In this document: in pieces, positions 26,408 through 34,757 of the stretch
Numbering within the stretch: position 1 is the first letter of the stretch
Layout: every line of letters starts with the position of its first letter
From: Actinomycetota bacterium
GTDB taxonomy: Bacteria > Actinomycetota > Actinomycetes > Actinomycetales > Microbacteriaceae
Assembly: GCA_020161315.1 (NCBI GenBank)
Contig: JAIUOH010000028.1
Span: 1 to 42,000, forward strand
Length of the DNA: 42,000 nucleotides
Reading direction: 5' to 3'
Notes under the pieces: generated by a model
What the model was told of the DNA's origin: nothing
Database searches by the model: none
Seen by the model: only the letters and a program-made list of their open reading frames with translations
Position numbers and translations under genes: made by a program

Positions 26408-26446
26408 GGCCTGCTCCTTTCCGGGTCGTGGGGATTGCAAGAGAAC

Positions 26447-26487
26447 ACACTATCCCCAGGCGCACCGATGGCGCAAGAGCAAATTTT
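26447..26487 (-). promoter_or_regulatory. Candidate promoter of the exporter operon, possibly WhiB7-type
   Basis: On the minus strand an AAAATTT tract (26487-26481) lies 4 bases before TTGCGC (26476-26471), then 18 bases, then TAGTGT (26452-26447). An AT-rich tract just upstream of the -35 is the reported mark of WhiB7-activated promoters, which control drug-resistance genes in Actinobacteria. The -10 is only a fair match. Confidence 0.4.
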
Positions 26488-26559
26488 GTGCAGCGCCACC
26501 CTGCGTGCTGCCGCCCGCTAAGCTAAGACAGGTAACCCAAAGACGCTAAAGGAGCATCC

Positions 26560-27621
26560 GTGTCACGAACCATCAAGCTCGCAGTTCTTCCCGGCGACGG
26601 GATCGGGCCAGAGGTGATTCGAGAGGCGAACCGAGTGCTTGACGCGGTGCTCGAGGGCGGCGACGTGGCACTTGAGCGCACCGAGTTCAAGCTGGGTGCA
26701 GAACGTTTTCTTGAGACTGGCGACACCCTGCCCGAGGCTGAACATGCGGCGCTCGCCAAACACGACGCGATTCTGTTTGGCGCGGTTGGGGGAGTGCCCG
26801 GCGACGCGCGCCTGAAGCACGCCAACATCGAGCGCGGGCTGTTGCTCAAGCTGCGCTTTGACTTTGACCACTACGCAAATGTGCGCCCCTGCAAGCTCTA
26901 CCCTGGCGTCACGAGCACGCTTGCGCACCCGGGCGAGGTTGACTTTGTGGTCGTGCGCGAGGGCACCGAGGGCCCTTACGCGGGCAACGGCGGCCGACTG
27001 CGCGCTGGCACCCCTGCTGAGGTCGCAACCGAGGTATCGGTGAATACCGCCTACGGCGTCGAGCGAGTGGTGCGCTATGCATTCGAGATGGCCGAGAAGC
27101 GCCCCCGCAAGAAGCTGACCTGGGTACACAAGACCAACGTGCTCGTGCACGCGGGCGCGATCTGGCAGCGTGTGGTCGAGGCCGTGTCGGCAGAGCATCC
27201 CGATGTCGCAGTCGATTACATGCACGTCGACGCCGCCACGATCTTCATGGTGCAAGACCCTGCTCGTTTCGACGTGATCGTGACCGACAACCTCTTCGGT
27301 GACATTCTGACCGATCTGGCCGGCGCTATCGGTGGCGGCATTGGGCTTGCCGCGAGTGGCAACATCAACCCCACGGGCGAGTTTCCGAGCATGTTCGAAC
27401 CGGTGCACGGCTCAGCCCCCGATATCGCGGGCAAGCAGATGGCAGACCCGACTGCGGCGATTCTCTCGGCGGCGATCATGCTCGATCACCTCGGGCTTGA
27501 GACAGAGGCAGATCGCGTGCGCGCCGCGGTGCAGGCCGATCTCGCCACTCGCGCAGAGGGTGCCCGGCCCACGGCGAGTGTTGGCGACGCGATCATCGCG
27601 CAATTGCCCGCAAGAATCTAG
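26560..27621 (+). CDS. leuB: 3-isopropylmalate dehydrogenase
   Basis: A 353-residue NAD-dependent decarboxylating dehydrogenase, third step of leucine synthesis. [17 protein letters not shown] is the N-terminal family motif. [29 protein letters not shown] holds metal-binding aspartates, and [14 protein letters not shown] binds NAD. The start is GTG at 26560 with AAAGGAG 7 bases upstream. It belongs to the actinobacterial form, of about 350 residues. It diverges from the ABC exporter. ilvE follows after 47 bases, so leucine synthesis and the final transamination are adjacent. Confidence 0.96.
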   Translation: MSRTIKLAVLPGDGIGPEVIREANRVLDAVLEGGDVALERTEFKLGAERFLETGDTLPEAEHAALAKHDAILFGAVGGVPGDARLKHANIERGLLLKLRFDFDHYANVRPCKLYPGVTSTLAHPGEVDFVVVREGTEGPYAGNGGRLRAGTPAEVATEVSVNTAYGVERVVRYAFEMAEKRPRKKLTWVHKTNVLVHAGAIWQRVVEAVSAEHPDVAVDYMHVDAATIFMVQDPARFDVIVTDNLFGDILTDLAGAIGGGIGLAASGNINPTGEFPSMFEPVHGSAPDIAGKQMADPTAAILSAAIMLDHLGLETEADRVRAAVQADLATRAEGARPTASVGDAIIAQLPARI

Positions 27622-27668
27622 ACTTTTACTACTCACCGTCGCGGCTACCGCGGCAGAAAGCGAAGACC

Positions 27669-28757
27669 ATGACTGAGTTCAGCTACCAACCGGCAACCAG
27701 GCGCATCGATGCAGAGCGCGAGGCCGCGCTCGTCGACCCTGGCTTCGGCAAGGTGTTCACCGATCATATGGTCTCTATCTCATGGACCCGCGACGCGGGC
27801 TGGCACGATGCAAAGGTGATGCCCTACGGCCCTATTGAGATGGACCCCGCGGCTTCGGTGCTGCACTACGGTCAAGAGATTTTCGAGGGTATTAAGGCCT
27901 ACCGCCACCCGAACGGCGACGTGGTGACCTTTCGCCCCGAGGCAAACGCGCAGCGCATGAATGCGAGCGCAAAGCGCCTCGCCCTGCCAGAACTGCCAGA
28001 AGAGCTGTTCGTGCGCGCGCTCGAAGAGCTCGTTCGCGTCGACATCGACTGGGTGCCCACCCGCGAAGACCAGAGCCTCTACCTGCGCCCCTTCATGATC
28101 TCTGACGAGAGCTTCTTGGGCGTGCGCGCGGCAGAGAAGGCGCGCTTTCTCGTCATCGCCAGCCCGGCCGGCCCATACTTTACCGGTGGCGTCAAGCCCG
28201 TTTCGATTTGGCTCTCCGAGGATCACGCCCGAGCCGGTCGTGGTGGCACCGGTGCGGCGAAGTGCGGCGGAAACTACGCGGCCTCGCTGCTGCCGACCCG
28301 CATCGCACAAGAGAACGGCTGCGCGCAGGTGCTCTTCACCGACGCCGCAACCGTCGATCAGATCGACGAGCTCGGCGGCATGAACCTGTTCCTGGTGAAG
28401 GCCGACGGAAACCTGGTGACCCCGGCGCTGAATGGCAACATTCTCGACGGCATCACTCGCCGCAGCCTGATTCAGCTTGCGAAAGATCGTGGGCTCACGG
28501 TCGATGAGCGCGCCGTCACCGTGAGCGAGTGGCGCGAGGGCGCTGCCGACGGCTCGATCGTTGAGGCATTCGCCTGCGGCACCGCCGCGGTGATCACCCC
28601 GATTGGGGCGCTGAAATCGGCGAGCGGTACCATCGTCGACTTCGGCGACCGCGCGCCCGGCCCACTCACCATGTCGTTGCGAGAAGAACTCACCGGCATT
28701 CAGTTTGGCTCGGTCGCAGACACCCACGGCTGGGTGCACCAGATCGTTTCAGTCTGA
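27669..28757 (+). CDS. ilvE: Branched-chain amino acid aminotransferase
   Basis: A 362-residue fold-type IV PLP enzyme that interconverts Leu, Ile and Val with their 2-oxoacids. The PLP lysine is K198 in GAAKCGGNYAASLL. HYGQEIFEGIKAYRHPNG and SIVEAFACGTAAVITPIG are typical of the long actinobacterial/eukaryotic form. It follows leuB closely. A small hairpin, GTTTCA-GTC-TGAAAC (28746-28760), overlaps its stop codon. Confidence 0.96.
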   Translation: MTEFSYQPATRRIDAEREAALVDPGFGKVFTDHMVSISWTRDAGWHDAKVMPYGPIEMDPAASVLHYGQEIFEGIKAYRHPNGDVVTFRPEANAQRMNASAKRLALPELPEELFVRALEELVRVDIDWVPTREDQSLYLRPFMISDESFLGVRAAEKARFLVIASPAGPYFTGGVKPVSIWLSEDHARAGRGGTGAAKCGGNYAASLLPTRIAQENGCAQVLFTDAATVDQIDELGGMNLFLVKADGNLVTPALNGNILDGITRRSLIQLAKDRGLTVDERAVTVSEWREGAADGSIVEAFACGTAAVITPIGALKSASGTIVDFGDRAPGPLTMSLREELTGIQFGSVADTHGWVHQIVSV

Positions 28758-28774
28758 AACGCAGCTTGCCCGCC

Positions 28775-28799
28775 CCCTGAGCCTGTCGAAGGGTACGAG
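28775..28799. repeat. Intergenic copy of the CCCTGAGCCTGTCGAAGGG repeat
   Basis: The core CCCTGAGCCTGTCGAAGGG starts at 28775 in the 63-base gap between ilvE and the FAH-family gene. Related copies are at 17386-17420 (within rdgB), 22461-22499 and 32751-32793. Confidence 0.7.
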
Positions 28800-28820
28800 C
28801 AATACCGAAGAAAGAAGACC

Positions 28821-29618
28821 ATGAAGGTAGCGCGTTTCAGCCACGAGGGCGAGATCGGCTTTGGCATTCTCGATCAGGCAGAGCTGGGTGATGGTGTCGA
28901 GATTGTCGAGCTCGTCGGTGACCCGATCGCCAGCGGCTTTGATACCACCGGCCGCCGCATACCCTTTGACGAGGTGCGCCTGCTCGCCCCGGTGATCCCG
29001 CGTTCAAAAATCGTGTGCGTCGGCAAAAATTACCTCGATCACGTCGAAGAGATGAAAGATGTGACGGGCATCGGTAGTGCCGAACCGCCTGCAGAACCGC
29101 TGCTGTTCTTGAAACCCAACACCTCGGTGATTGGCCCAGGCGAGACGATCGTGCGACCCACGATCTCTGACAGGGTCGAGCACGAGGGCGAGCTCGCCGT
29201 AGTGATCGGCGCGGTCGCGAAAGCGGTGCCGGTCGAGCGTGCGATGCAGGTGGTGTTCGGTTTCACTTGCGCAAACGATGTCACTGCTCGCGACCTGCAG
29301 GTGAAAGACGGCCAGTGGGCACGAGCGAAGGGCTTTGATACGTTCTGCCCGCTCGGTCCCGTGATTGAGACGGACCTAGACCTTGCAGACGCGCGAATCG
29401 AGACGCGTGTGAACGGTGAGGTGCGACAGTCGAGCACGACCGCGCATCTGATCCACTCGATCGCAAAGATCGTGGCACACACCTCAGAAGCATTCACGCT
29501 GCTGCCAGGCGACGTGATCTTGACGGGCACACCAGCTGGCGTTGGCATGCTTGAGGCGGGCGATGCGGTAGAGGTTGAGGTTTCTGGCATCGGCATTCTT
29601 CGAAACACAGTGGTCTGA
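28821..29618 (+). CDS. Fumarylacetoacetate hydrolase family protein (DUF2437 + FAH)
   Basis: A 265-residue protein. A DUF2437-like N-terminal domain (about residues 1-58, [17 protein letters not shown]) precedes the FAH catalytic domain. [41 protein letters not shown] (metal-binding glutamates) and [13 protein letters not shown] are diagnostic. Relatives act as acylpyruvate hydrolases, oxaloacetate decarboxylases or hydroxymuconate isomerases. Which applies here cannot be told. In many Microbacteriaceae it lies between ilvE and gltX. Here gltX is 7.4 kb further on. Confidence 0.88.
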   Translation: MKVARFSHEGEIGFGILDQAELGDGVEIVELVGDPIASGFDTTGRRIPFDEVRLLAPVIPRSKIVCVGKNYLDHVEEMKDVTGIGSAEPPAEPLLFLKPNTSVIGPGETIVRPTISDRVEHEGELAVVIGAVAKAVPVERAMQVVFGFTCANDVTARDLQVKDGQWARAKGFDTFCPLGPVIETDLDLADARIETRVNGEVRQSSTTAHLIHSIAKIVAHTSEAFTLLPGDVILTGTPAGVGMLEAGDAVEVEVSGIGILRNTVV

Positions 29619-29692
29619 GTGTTTCATGGCCAGTACGCCTGAGACGGGTTCTAGTCGTTTCGGTAAATACTATTGAGCAGGGCTGCTTTCGC

Positions 29693-29721
29693 TAGACGAA
29701 CTGAGCCAGGGAGCCTACACT
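29693..29721 (+). promoter_or_regulatory. Promoter of the GAF regulator gene
   Basis: TAGACG (29693-29698) and TACACT (29716-29721) are separated by exactly 17 bases and lie 33 bases before the TTG start. An imperfect inverted repeat, GAGACG ... CGTTTC, lies upstream near 29641-29661. Confidence 0.5.
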
Positions 29722-29754
29722 CAGCTATACCAACGCCCGCGAGGGGAGACGCTG

Positions 29755-31122
29755 TTGTTTCGAGAGTGGCGCGCATTAGACCACGGCGAATCTGCGGTGA
29801 CACGCAGACGAGAGATTGAACGAGCCTACGAACTCTTTCTCGATAGCTCTTCGGCGACCACCGCATCACAGGGGGCCCAGCTTTCGGCGGTGCGAAACGT
29901 CGTGCTTGAGTCTTGGCGTCGCGCGATGCGGCGAGAGGTCAACCCTCTGGCCACGCTGCACACACAGGCGACTCATGCGAATGGACTTGACCTTGAAGCG
30001 CTACACGAGCTCCGACGTACACACCCTCTTGCCTCTGTGCTGCCAGTGCTCGAGCGTTTACTGATTGACGACGCCGCAGAATCTGGATTCATCGTTGCCG
30101 TCGGTGATGCGCAGGGTCGCCTGCTTTGGGTCGACGGCGACCACCAGCTTCGGGGCAAGGCAGAAGACATTGGTTTTGCGGCAGGTATGGATTGGTCAGA
30201 ACGGGCTGTCGGAACGAGTGCGCCCGGCAGCGCACTGGTGCTTGGGCATCCGATACAAGTTTTTGGGGCAGAACACTACAATCGGGCCGTGCATCAATGG
30301 AGCTGCGCGGCAAGTCCTGTGTACGATCCAGAAACTGGCGCGATCCTCGGTGTCATCGACATCACCGGTGGCGAGCAAATCGCAGAGCCGCATGTGCTGC
30401 CCCTGGTCGAGGCCACGAGAGTTGCGGTCGAAGCCGAACTCAAACTCGATGCAATGAGACGTAGGGCCGAACGCGACCTGCGCGAAGCCAGGCGGGCGAA
30501 GACTGTCTCTCGATCTGGGCGATCAAGTGCTGAGACCCACCGTGCGCCCCGGCTCATGGTGCTCGGGCGCGAGCAGGCGGTACTGACGACCGCACACGAC
30601 GTTGTAGAACTCGGCCGAAGGCACGCTGAGATTTTGCTTGCGCTTGCGAAGGCGCCTCAGGGGCTGAGCGCTGGCGCTCTCGCGTATCAAGTGTATGGTG
30701 AGCGCGAAAGCGAAGAGACGCTTCGTGCAGAGCTTGTGAGGCTGCGAAAATTTCTCAAGTCGCGACAGATTGACATAGCTATTGAGTCACGGCCGTACCG
30801 GGTGAATAAAGTGATTCAGGTAGATGCCTTCGACGCGCTCGCTGCGCTTGAAAGGGGTGCGCATCGGCTCGCCCTCGCCAGTTATGGCGGAGCTGTGCTG
30901 CCTGGCTCGGTTGCGCCTGCCGCAGAAGAGCTGCGAGATGAAGTCGAAGCGACCCTGCGAGAGTCGATGCTGCAATCGGCAGCCCCAGACGTACTCTTCG
31001 AATATGCGCAGCAGTGGGCCGAAGCAGATGTGTTTGTTTGGCAAACCCTTCTTCAGGTGTTGCCACAACTTTCGCCGAAACGTGCACGAGTAGTCGCACG
31101 CCTCGAACAGTTGCAAGCCTGA
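29755..31122 (+). CDS. GAF-domain transcriptional regulator of the aldehyde dehydrogenase
   Basis: A 455-residue regulator. The N-terminal part resembles AcoR: RREIERAYELFL then VLESWRRAMRREVNP. It is followed by a GAF domain (about 95-220) with AGMDWSERAVGTSAPGSAL, HPIQVFGAEHYNRA and GAILGVIDITGG. The C-terminus (about 260-350) lacks the AAA+ sigma-54 module and Fis helix of true AcoR. It instead carries a region resembling a winged helix (RHAEILLALAKAPQGLSAGA). The start TTG at 29755 has GGGGAG upstream. It lies directly before an acetaldehyde-type dehydrogenase and DUF779, as in other Actinobacteria, so it probably senses an alcohol or aldehyde. The ligand is unknown. Confidence 0.8.
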   Translation: MFREWRALDHGESAVTRRREIERAYELFLDSSSATTASQGAQLSAVRNVVLESWRRAMRREVNPLATLHTQATHANGLDLEALHELRRTHPLASVLPVLERLLIDDAAESGFIVAVGDAQGRLLWVDGDHQLRGKAEDIGFAAGMDWSERAVGTSAPGSALVLGHPIQVFGAEHYNRAVHQWSCAASPVYDPETGAILGVIDITGGEQIAEPHVLPLVEATRVAVEAELKLDAMRRRAERDLREARRAKTVSRSGRSSAETHRAPRLMVLGREQAVLTTAHDVVELGRRHAEILLALAKAPQGLSAGALAYQVYGERESEETLRAELVRLRKFLKSRQIDIAIESRPYRVNKVIQVDAFDALAALERGAHRLALASYGGAVLPGSVAPAAEELRDEVEATLRESMLQSAAPDVLFEYAQQWAEADVFVWQTLLQVLPQLSPKRARVVARLEQLQA

Positions 31123-31139
31123 TGCAACGTGAATGCAAC
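31110..31139 (+). promoter_or_regulatory. GTTGCA/TGCAAC repeats before the dehydrogenase gene
   Basis: GTTGCA (31110-31115) and TGCAAC (31123-31128) form an inverted repeat with 7 bases between. A second TGCAAC follows at 31134-31139. They overlap the stop of the GAF regulator gene and could be binding sites for it. Confidence 0.45.
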
Positions 31140-31164
31140 CTTCTGCGGGTTAGCCTCTGAAGAC

Positions 31165-31203
31165 CGAGACACAATCGGGTGTCTCGTAACCGACAACGTT
31201 GTC
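31165..31203 (+). promoter_or_regulatory. Two palindromes upstream of the aldehyde dehydrogenase ribosome site
   Basis: CGAGACAC (31165-31172) pairs with GTGTCTCG (31179-31186) across 6 bases. GACAACGTTGTC (31192-31203) is a perfect 12-base palindrome that ends where the AGAGGAG ribosome site begins (31204-31210). They may be operators or a transcript structure masking the ribosome site. No clear -10/-35 pair is seen in this 95-base gap. Confidence 0.5.
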
Positions 31204-31217
31204 AGAGGAGTACCGCC

Positions 31218-32741
31218 ATGGTCGTATACGCATCACCAGGTCAGCCCGATTCACTCGTGAAATTTCGCAGCCGTTATGAGCACTTTATTGGGGGTGAATG
31301 GGTCGCCCCAGTCAAGGGTCAGTACTTCGAGAACATCACACCCGTCACAGGTAAGGCGTTTTGCGAAGTAGGTCGCGGTACCGCCGAAGACATCGAGGCA
31401 GCACTTGATGCTGCGCACGCGGCCGCACCCGCCTGGAACAAGACCACCCCTGCAGAGCGCGCAATCATGCTCAACAAGATCGCTGACCGGATGGAGCAGA
31501 ACCTTGAGATGCTCGCAGTCGCAGAAACCTGGGACAACGGTAAGGCAGTACGCGAGACCCTGAACGCCGATATTCCCCTTGCGATCGATCACTTCCGTTA
31601 CTTCGCAGGGGCCATCCGGGCACAGGAGGGCGGCGTCTCTCAGATCTCAGAAGATCTTGTTGCATACCACTTCCACGAGCCACTCGGGGTAGTCGGCCAG
31701 ATCATCCCCTGGAACTTCCCGATTCTCATGGCGATGTGGAAGCTCGCGCCGGCGCTCGCCGCGGGTAACTGTGTGGTGCTGAAGCCTGCAGAGCAGACAC
31801 CCACCTCGATTCTGGTGCTCATGGAGCTCTTGAGCGACATTATTCCCGCGGGCGTCGTGAACGTGGTGAACGGCTTCGGCGCTGAAGCAGGTAAGCCGCT
31901 CGCGTCGAACAAGCGGATTCGCAAGATCGCGTTCACAGGTGAGACCACTACCGGGCGCCTCATCATGCAGTATGCAAGCGAAAACATCATTCCAGTCACC
32001 CTCGAACTCGGCGGTAAGAGCCCGAACATCTTCTTCGACGATGTGATGGCGAAAGAAGACAGCTACTGGGAGAAGGCAAAAGAGGGCTTCACCATGTTTG
32101 CCCTCAACCAGGGTGAAGTGTGCACCTGCCCATCGCGTGCGCTCATTCAAGAATCCATTGCTGGCGATTTTCTCGACGCGGTTGTAGAGCGTACCGAGCT
32201 GATTAAGCGTGGTAACCCGCTAGATACCGACACGATGGTGGGCGCGCAGGCTTCGAATGACCAGTACGAGAAGATCAGGTCGTACCTCGAAATCGGCAAG
32301 CAAGAGGGCGCGCAGGTGCTCACTGGCGGCGACGTGCTCGACCTCGGTGGTGAGTTTTCTGGCGGCTTCTACATTCAGCCAACGATCTTCCGTGGCGATA
32401 ACTCGATGCGCATCTTCCAAGAAGAGATCTTTGGGCCGGTCGTCTCGGCAACGACGTTCACCGATTTCGACGATGCGATTCGTATTGCAAACGACACGCT
32501 GTACGGCCTCGGTGCGGGTGTCTGGAGTCGAAATGGCAACACAGCCTACCGGGCCGGTCGCGCTATCGAGGCGGGCCGCGTGTGGGTGAACAACTATCAC
32601 AACTACCCGGCCCACGCAGCGTTCGGTGGCTACAAGTCGAGCGGCATTGGCCGTGAGAACCACCTGATGATGCTCGATCACTACCAGCAGACGAAGAACC
32701 TGCTGGTGAGCTACACCGAGAGCCCAGCGGGCTTCTTCTAA
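31218..32741 (+). CDS. Aldehyde dehydrogenase, acetaldehyde type (ExaC/AldA-like)
   Basis: A 507-residue NAD(P)-dependent dehydrogenase. [20 protein letters not shown] is the N-terminus of the acetaldehyde/chloroacetaldehyde group. [20 protein letters not shown] and [11 protein letters not shown] bind cofactor. The general base is Glu263 in LELGGKSPN, and the nucleophile is Cys302 in GEVCTCPSR. The ATG at 31218 has AGAGGAG 7 bases upstream. An upstream in-frame GTG at 31179 lies inside the palindrome region and is rejected. With the GAF regulator before it and DUF779 after it, it probably oxidises acetaldehyde from ethanol or similar alcohols. A hairpin terminator follows at 32751. Confidence 0.93.
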   Translation: MVVYASPGQPDSLVKFRSRYEHFIGGEWVAPVKGQYFENITPVTGKAFCEVGRGTAEDIEAALDAAHAAAPAWNKTTPAERAIMLNKIADRMEQNLEMLAVAETWDNGKAVRETLNADIPLAIDHFRYFAGAIRAQEGGVSQISEDLVAYHFHEPLGVVGQIIPWNFPILMAMWKLAPALAAGNCVVLKPAEQTPTSILVLMELLSDIIPAGVVNVVNGFGAEAGKPLASNKRIRKIAFTGETTTGRLIMQYASENIIPVTLELGGKSPNIFFDDVMAKEDSYWEKAKEGFTMFALNQGEVCTCPSRALIQESIAGDFLDAVVERTELIKRGNPLDTDTMVGAQASNDQYEKIRSYLEIGKQEGAQVLTGGDVLDLGGEFSGGFYIQPTIFRGDNSMRIFQEEIFGPVVSATTFTDFDDAIRIANDTLYGLGAGVWSRNGNTAYRAGRAIEAGRVWVNNYHNYPAHAAFGGYKSSGIGRENHLMMLDHYQQTKNLLVSYTESPAGFF

Positions 32742-32750
32742 AAAGTCATC

Positions 32751-32793
32751 GAGCCTGTCGAGGTCTGGGCTTTGCCTTGGCCTCGACAGGCTC
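32751..32793 (+). terminator. Hairpin after the aldehyde dehydrogenase gene, built from two repeat copies
   Basis: GAGCCTGTCGAGG (32751-32763) pairs perfectly with CCTCGACAGGCTC (32781-32793) over a 17-base loop. The arms are head-to-head copies of the GAGCCTGTCGAAGG repeat. It lies 10 bases after the stop. There is no T run, so it may slow rather than fully stop transcription into DUF779. Confidence 0.65.
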
Positions 32794-32839
32794 ATCAGGC
32801 GTACCCTGGTGGTAAGTGCTTCACAGAGAGGTGGCATCC

Positions 32840-33307
32840 ATGCAAGAGATCAAGCCCGAGGCCTGCGATATTACGGCGAGTTCAGTCACCGAGGTAATCG
32901 CTGGTGCGGTTGCAGCGAGAGCCGAGGTTGATGGGGAAACCGAGAGCCGACTCGCTTTCACTCCTGCGGCGATCGAACTGATTGAGCAATTGTGGGCAAT
33001 GCACGGTCCGCTGATGTTTCACCAGTCAGGGGGGTGTTGCGATGGCAGTGCGCCGATGTGCTACCAGGCAGGGGAGTTTAAAATCGGTGGTCAAGACGTG
33101 CTGCTCGGCACCCTTGAGTTGCCGGCGGTCGCTTCAGGTTCTCACGAGGATCAGCATCGCGAGATTGGGTTCTGGATGTCGCGTGAGCAGTTTGGTGTGT
33201 GGCAGCACACCCATCTCACCGTAGATGTGGTGGCTGGCCGTGGTAGTGGTTTTTCTCTTGAAGCGCCAGTAGGAAAGCGTTTTCTGATTCGTTCGCGACT
33301 ACTGTGA
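32840..33307 (+). CDS. DUF779 family protein
   Basis: A 155-residue protein of unknown function. The conserved core HGPLMFHQSGGCCDGSAPMC carries the paired cysteines and a third cysteine that suggest metal binding. GEFKIGGQDVLLG and FWMSREQFGVWQHTHLTVDVV follow. The last part resembles the C-terminal strand of the family, and a basic end completes it. DUF779 genes regularly accompany acetaldehyde dehydrogenases, so a role in aldehyde or alcohol metabolism is likely but unproved. The ATG at 32840 has GAGAGGTGG upstream. The first 40 residues are variable. Confidence 0.88.
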   Translation: MQEIKPEACDITASSVTEVIAGAVAARAEVDGETESRLAFTPAAIELIEQLWAMHGPLMFHQSGGCCDGSAPMCYQAGEFKIGGQDVLLGTLELPAVASGSHEDQHREIGFWMSREQFGVWQHTHLTVDVVAGRGSGFSLEAPVGKRFLIRSRLL

Positions 33308-33361
33308 CGGTAAGTCACCGTAGTGCCTCTGGCTCGTGGTGCGGTGCGAGTTGGTTTTGCG

Positions 33362-33389
33362 TTGGCAGCCGAGCAAGATCTGCGAGAAT
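33362..33389 (+). promoter_or_regulatory. Promoter for leaderless rlmN
   Basis: TTGGCA (33362-33367), 16 bases, then GAGAAT (33384-33389) with an upstream TGC. The GTG at 33396 is 6 bases after the -10, so the transcript would start at the GTG itself. Confidence 0.45.
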
Positions 33390-33395
33390 GGGTTG

Positions 33396-34703
33396 GTGGA
33401 TCCCAATAAGCTCAATCACGCGAACCAGCCCGAACAGGGTAAGCTGATTCGCACGCGCCCACGAAGCGCAGATGCCAGGCCGCAGACTCGCCCCCGTACC
33501 GAGGGGTGGACGCAGCTCACCGGCCCCGACGGTCGCCCGACCCTGCAGTTCGCCTCGCCGCGAGTGAAGCAGCCGCCGCAGCACCTCGCCGACATGACGC
33601 TCGAGGAGCGCGAGGCGAAGGTTGTTGAGCTGGGACTGCCGAAGTTTCGTGCAAAGCAGCTTTCGAAGCACTACTTCGAGCACTACACGAGCGACCCGGC
33701 GAAGATGACCGACTTGCCAAAAGATCGCCGCGACGATCTTGTCGAGGCATTCTTTCCTCCGCTGCTGACCGAGGTGAAGCGCCTGGTCACCGACGATGGG
33801 GCGACCGTCAAGTTCTTGTGGCGACTCTTCGACGGCGCCCTCGTAGAGTCGGTGCTCATGCGCTACCCGGGGCGAATTACACTCTGTGTCTCGAGCCAGT
33901 GCGGCTGCGGCATGAACTGCCCCTTCTGCGCGACCGGCCAAGCGGGCCTCACCAGAAACATGTCGACCGCCGAGATTCTTGACCAGGTGGTGCAGGCAAA
34001 CCGAGTCATTGCCGAGGGAGGGCTCGGCCGTGCCCGCGAAGTGGGCAACGGTGCAGAGGCCGAGCGCGTGAACAACATCGTCTTCATGGGTATGGGTGAG
34101 CCGCTTGCCAACTACAAGCGCGTCATGAATGCGGTGCACCGCATGGTGACAGACGCGCCCGAGGGGCTTGGCATGAGCGCCCGCGGCATTACCGTCTCGA
34201 CGGTGGGGCTTGCGCCCGCGATTCAAAAGCTTGCCGACGAGAATATACCAGTCACCTTCGCGCTGTCGCTGCACGCGCCAGACGATCAGCTGCGCGACGA
34301 GTTGATCCCGGTGAACAGCAGGTGGAAGGTCGACGAGGTGCTCGACGCGGCTCGCGCCTACTTCGACCGCACCGGTCGTCGCGTCTCGATCGAGTATGCA
34401 CTTATCAAAGACATGAACGACCACGGCTGGCGTGCCGAACTGCTCGCAGAGAAACTCAACGCTCGCGGTCGTGGCTGGGTGCACGTAAACCCGATTCCGC
34501 TGAACCCGACGCCGGGCTCTGTGTGGACGAGTTCGACCCGCGAGGTCACGCGCGAGTTCGTTGATCGCCTCAACGCGGCCGGCATTCCGACCACGCTGCG
34601 CGACACGCGAGGCAAAGAGATCGATGGTGCCTGCGGGCAGCTGGTGGCGTCTGAGCAAGACAAGGCAGATGCAGCGGCGTTTGCGGCAGCACTCAATGAA
34701 TAA
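33396..34703 (+). CDS. rlmN: Dual-specificity rRNA/tRNA methyltransferase RlmN
   Basis: A 435-residue radical SAM enzyme that makes C2-methyladenosine at A2503 of 23S rRNA and A37 of some tRNAs. The iron-sulfur cysteines are C171, C175 and C178 ([10 protein letters not shown]3CX2C). The catalytic pair is C164 (CVSSQ) and C413 (GACGQL). [19 protein letters not shown] is the N-terminal RNA-binding part. The N-terminus is 40-50 residues longer than in E. coli and basic. I prefer the GTG at 33396 because a good -10 ends 6 bases before it; an in-frame ATG at 33336 is possible. Drug resistance through loss of A2503 methylation is known for the family. Confidence 0.93.
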   Translation: MDPNKLNHANQPEQGKLIRTRPRSADARPQTRPRTEGWTQLTGPDGRPTLQFASPRVKQPPQHLADMTLEEREAKVVELGLPKFRAKQLSKHYFEHYTSDPAKMTDLPKDRRDDLVEAFFPPLLTEVKRLVTDDGATVKFLWRLFDGALVESVLMRYPGRITLCVSSQCGCGMNCPFCATGQAGLTRNMSTAEILDQVVQANRVIAEGGLGRAREVGNGAEAERVNNIVFMGMGEPLANYKRVMNAVHRMVTDAPEGLGMSARGITVSTVGLAPAIQKLADENIPVTFALSLHAPDDQLRDELIPVNSRWKVDEVLDAARAYFDRTGRRVSIEYALIKDMNDHGWRAELLAEKLNARGRGWVHVNPIPLNPTPGSVWTSSTREVTREFVDRLNAAGIPTTLRDTRGKEIDGACGQLVASEQDKADAAAFAAALNE

Positions 34704-34729
34704 GCCCTAGCAATAGAAGGTGCGTGTTT

Positions 34730-34757
34730 CATTCCCATCACTTATAGTGGGGGAATG
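34730..34757. promoter_or_regulatory. Near-perfect palindrome across the lysR -10 and start codon
   Basis: CATTCCC (34730-34736) mirrors GGGAATG (34751-34757), and CACT (34739-34742) mirrors AGTG (34746-34749) around TAT. TATAGT at 34743-34748 is a good -10. The lysR ATG (34755-34757) is the right end of the palindrome, which implies a leaderless transcript. Probably an autoregulatory operator. Confidence 0.6.

Noticed and set aside
33307-33321. ACGGT-AAGTC-ACCGT hairpin after DUF779 as a terminator
   Set aside because: Only 5 bp of stem and no T run, too weak to call.
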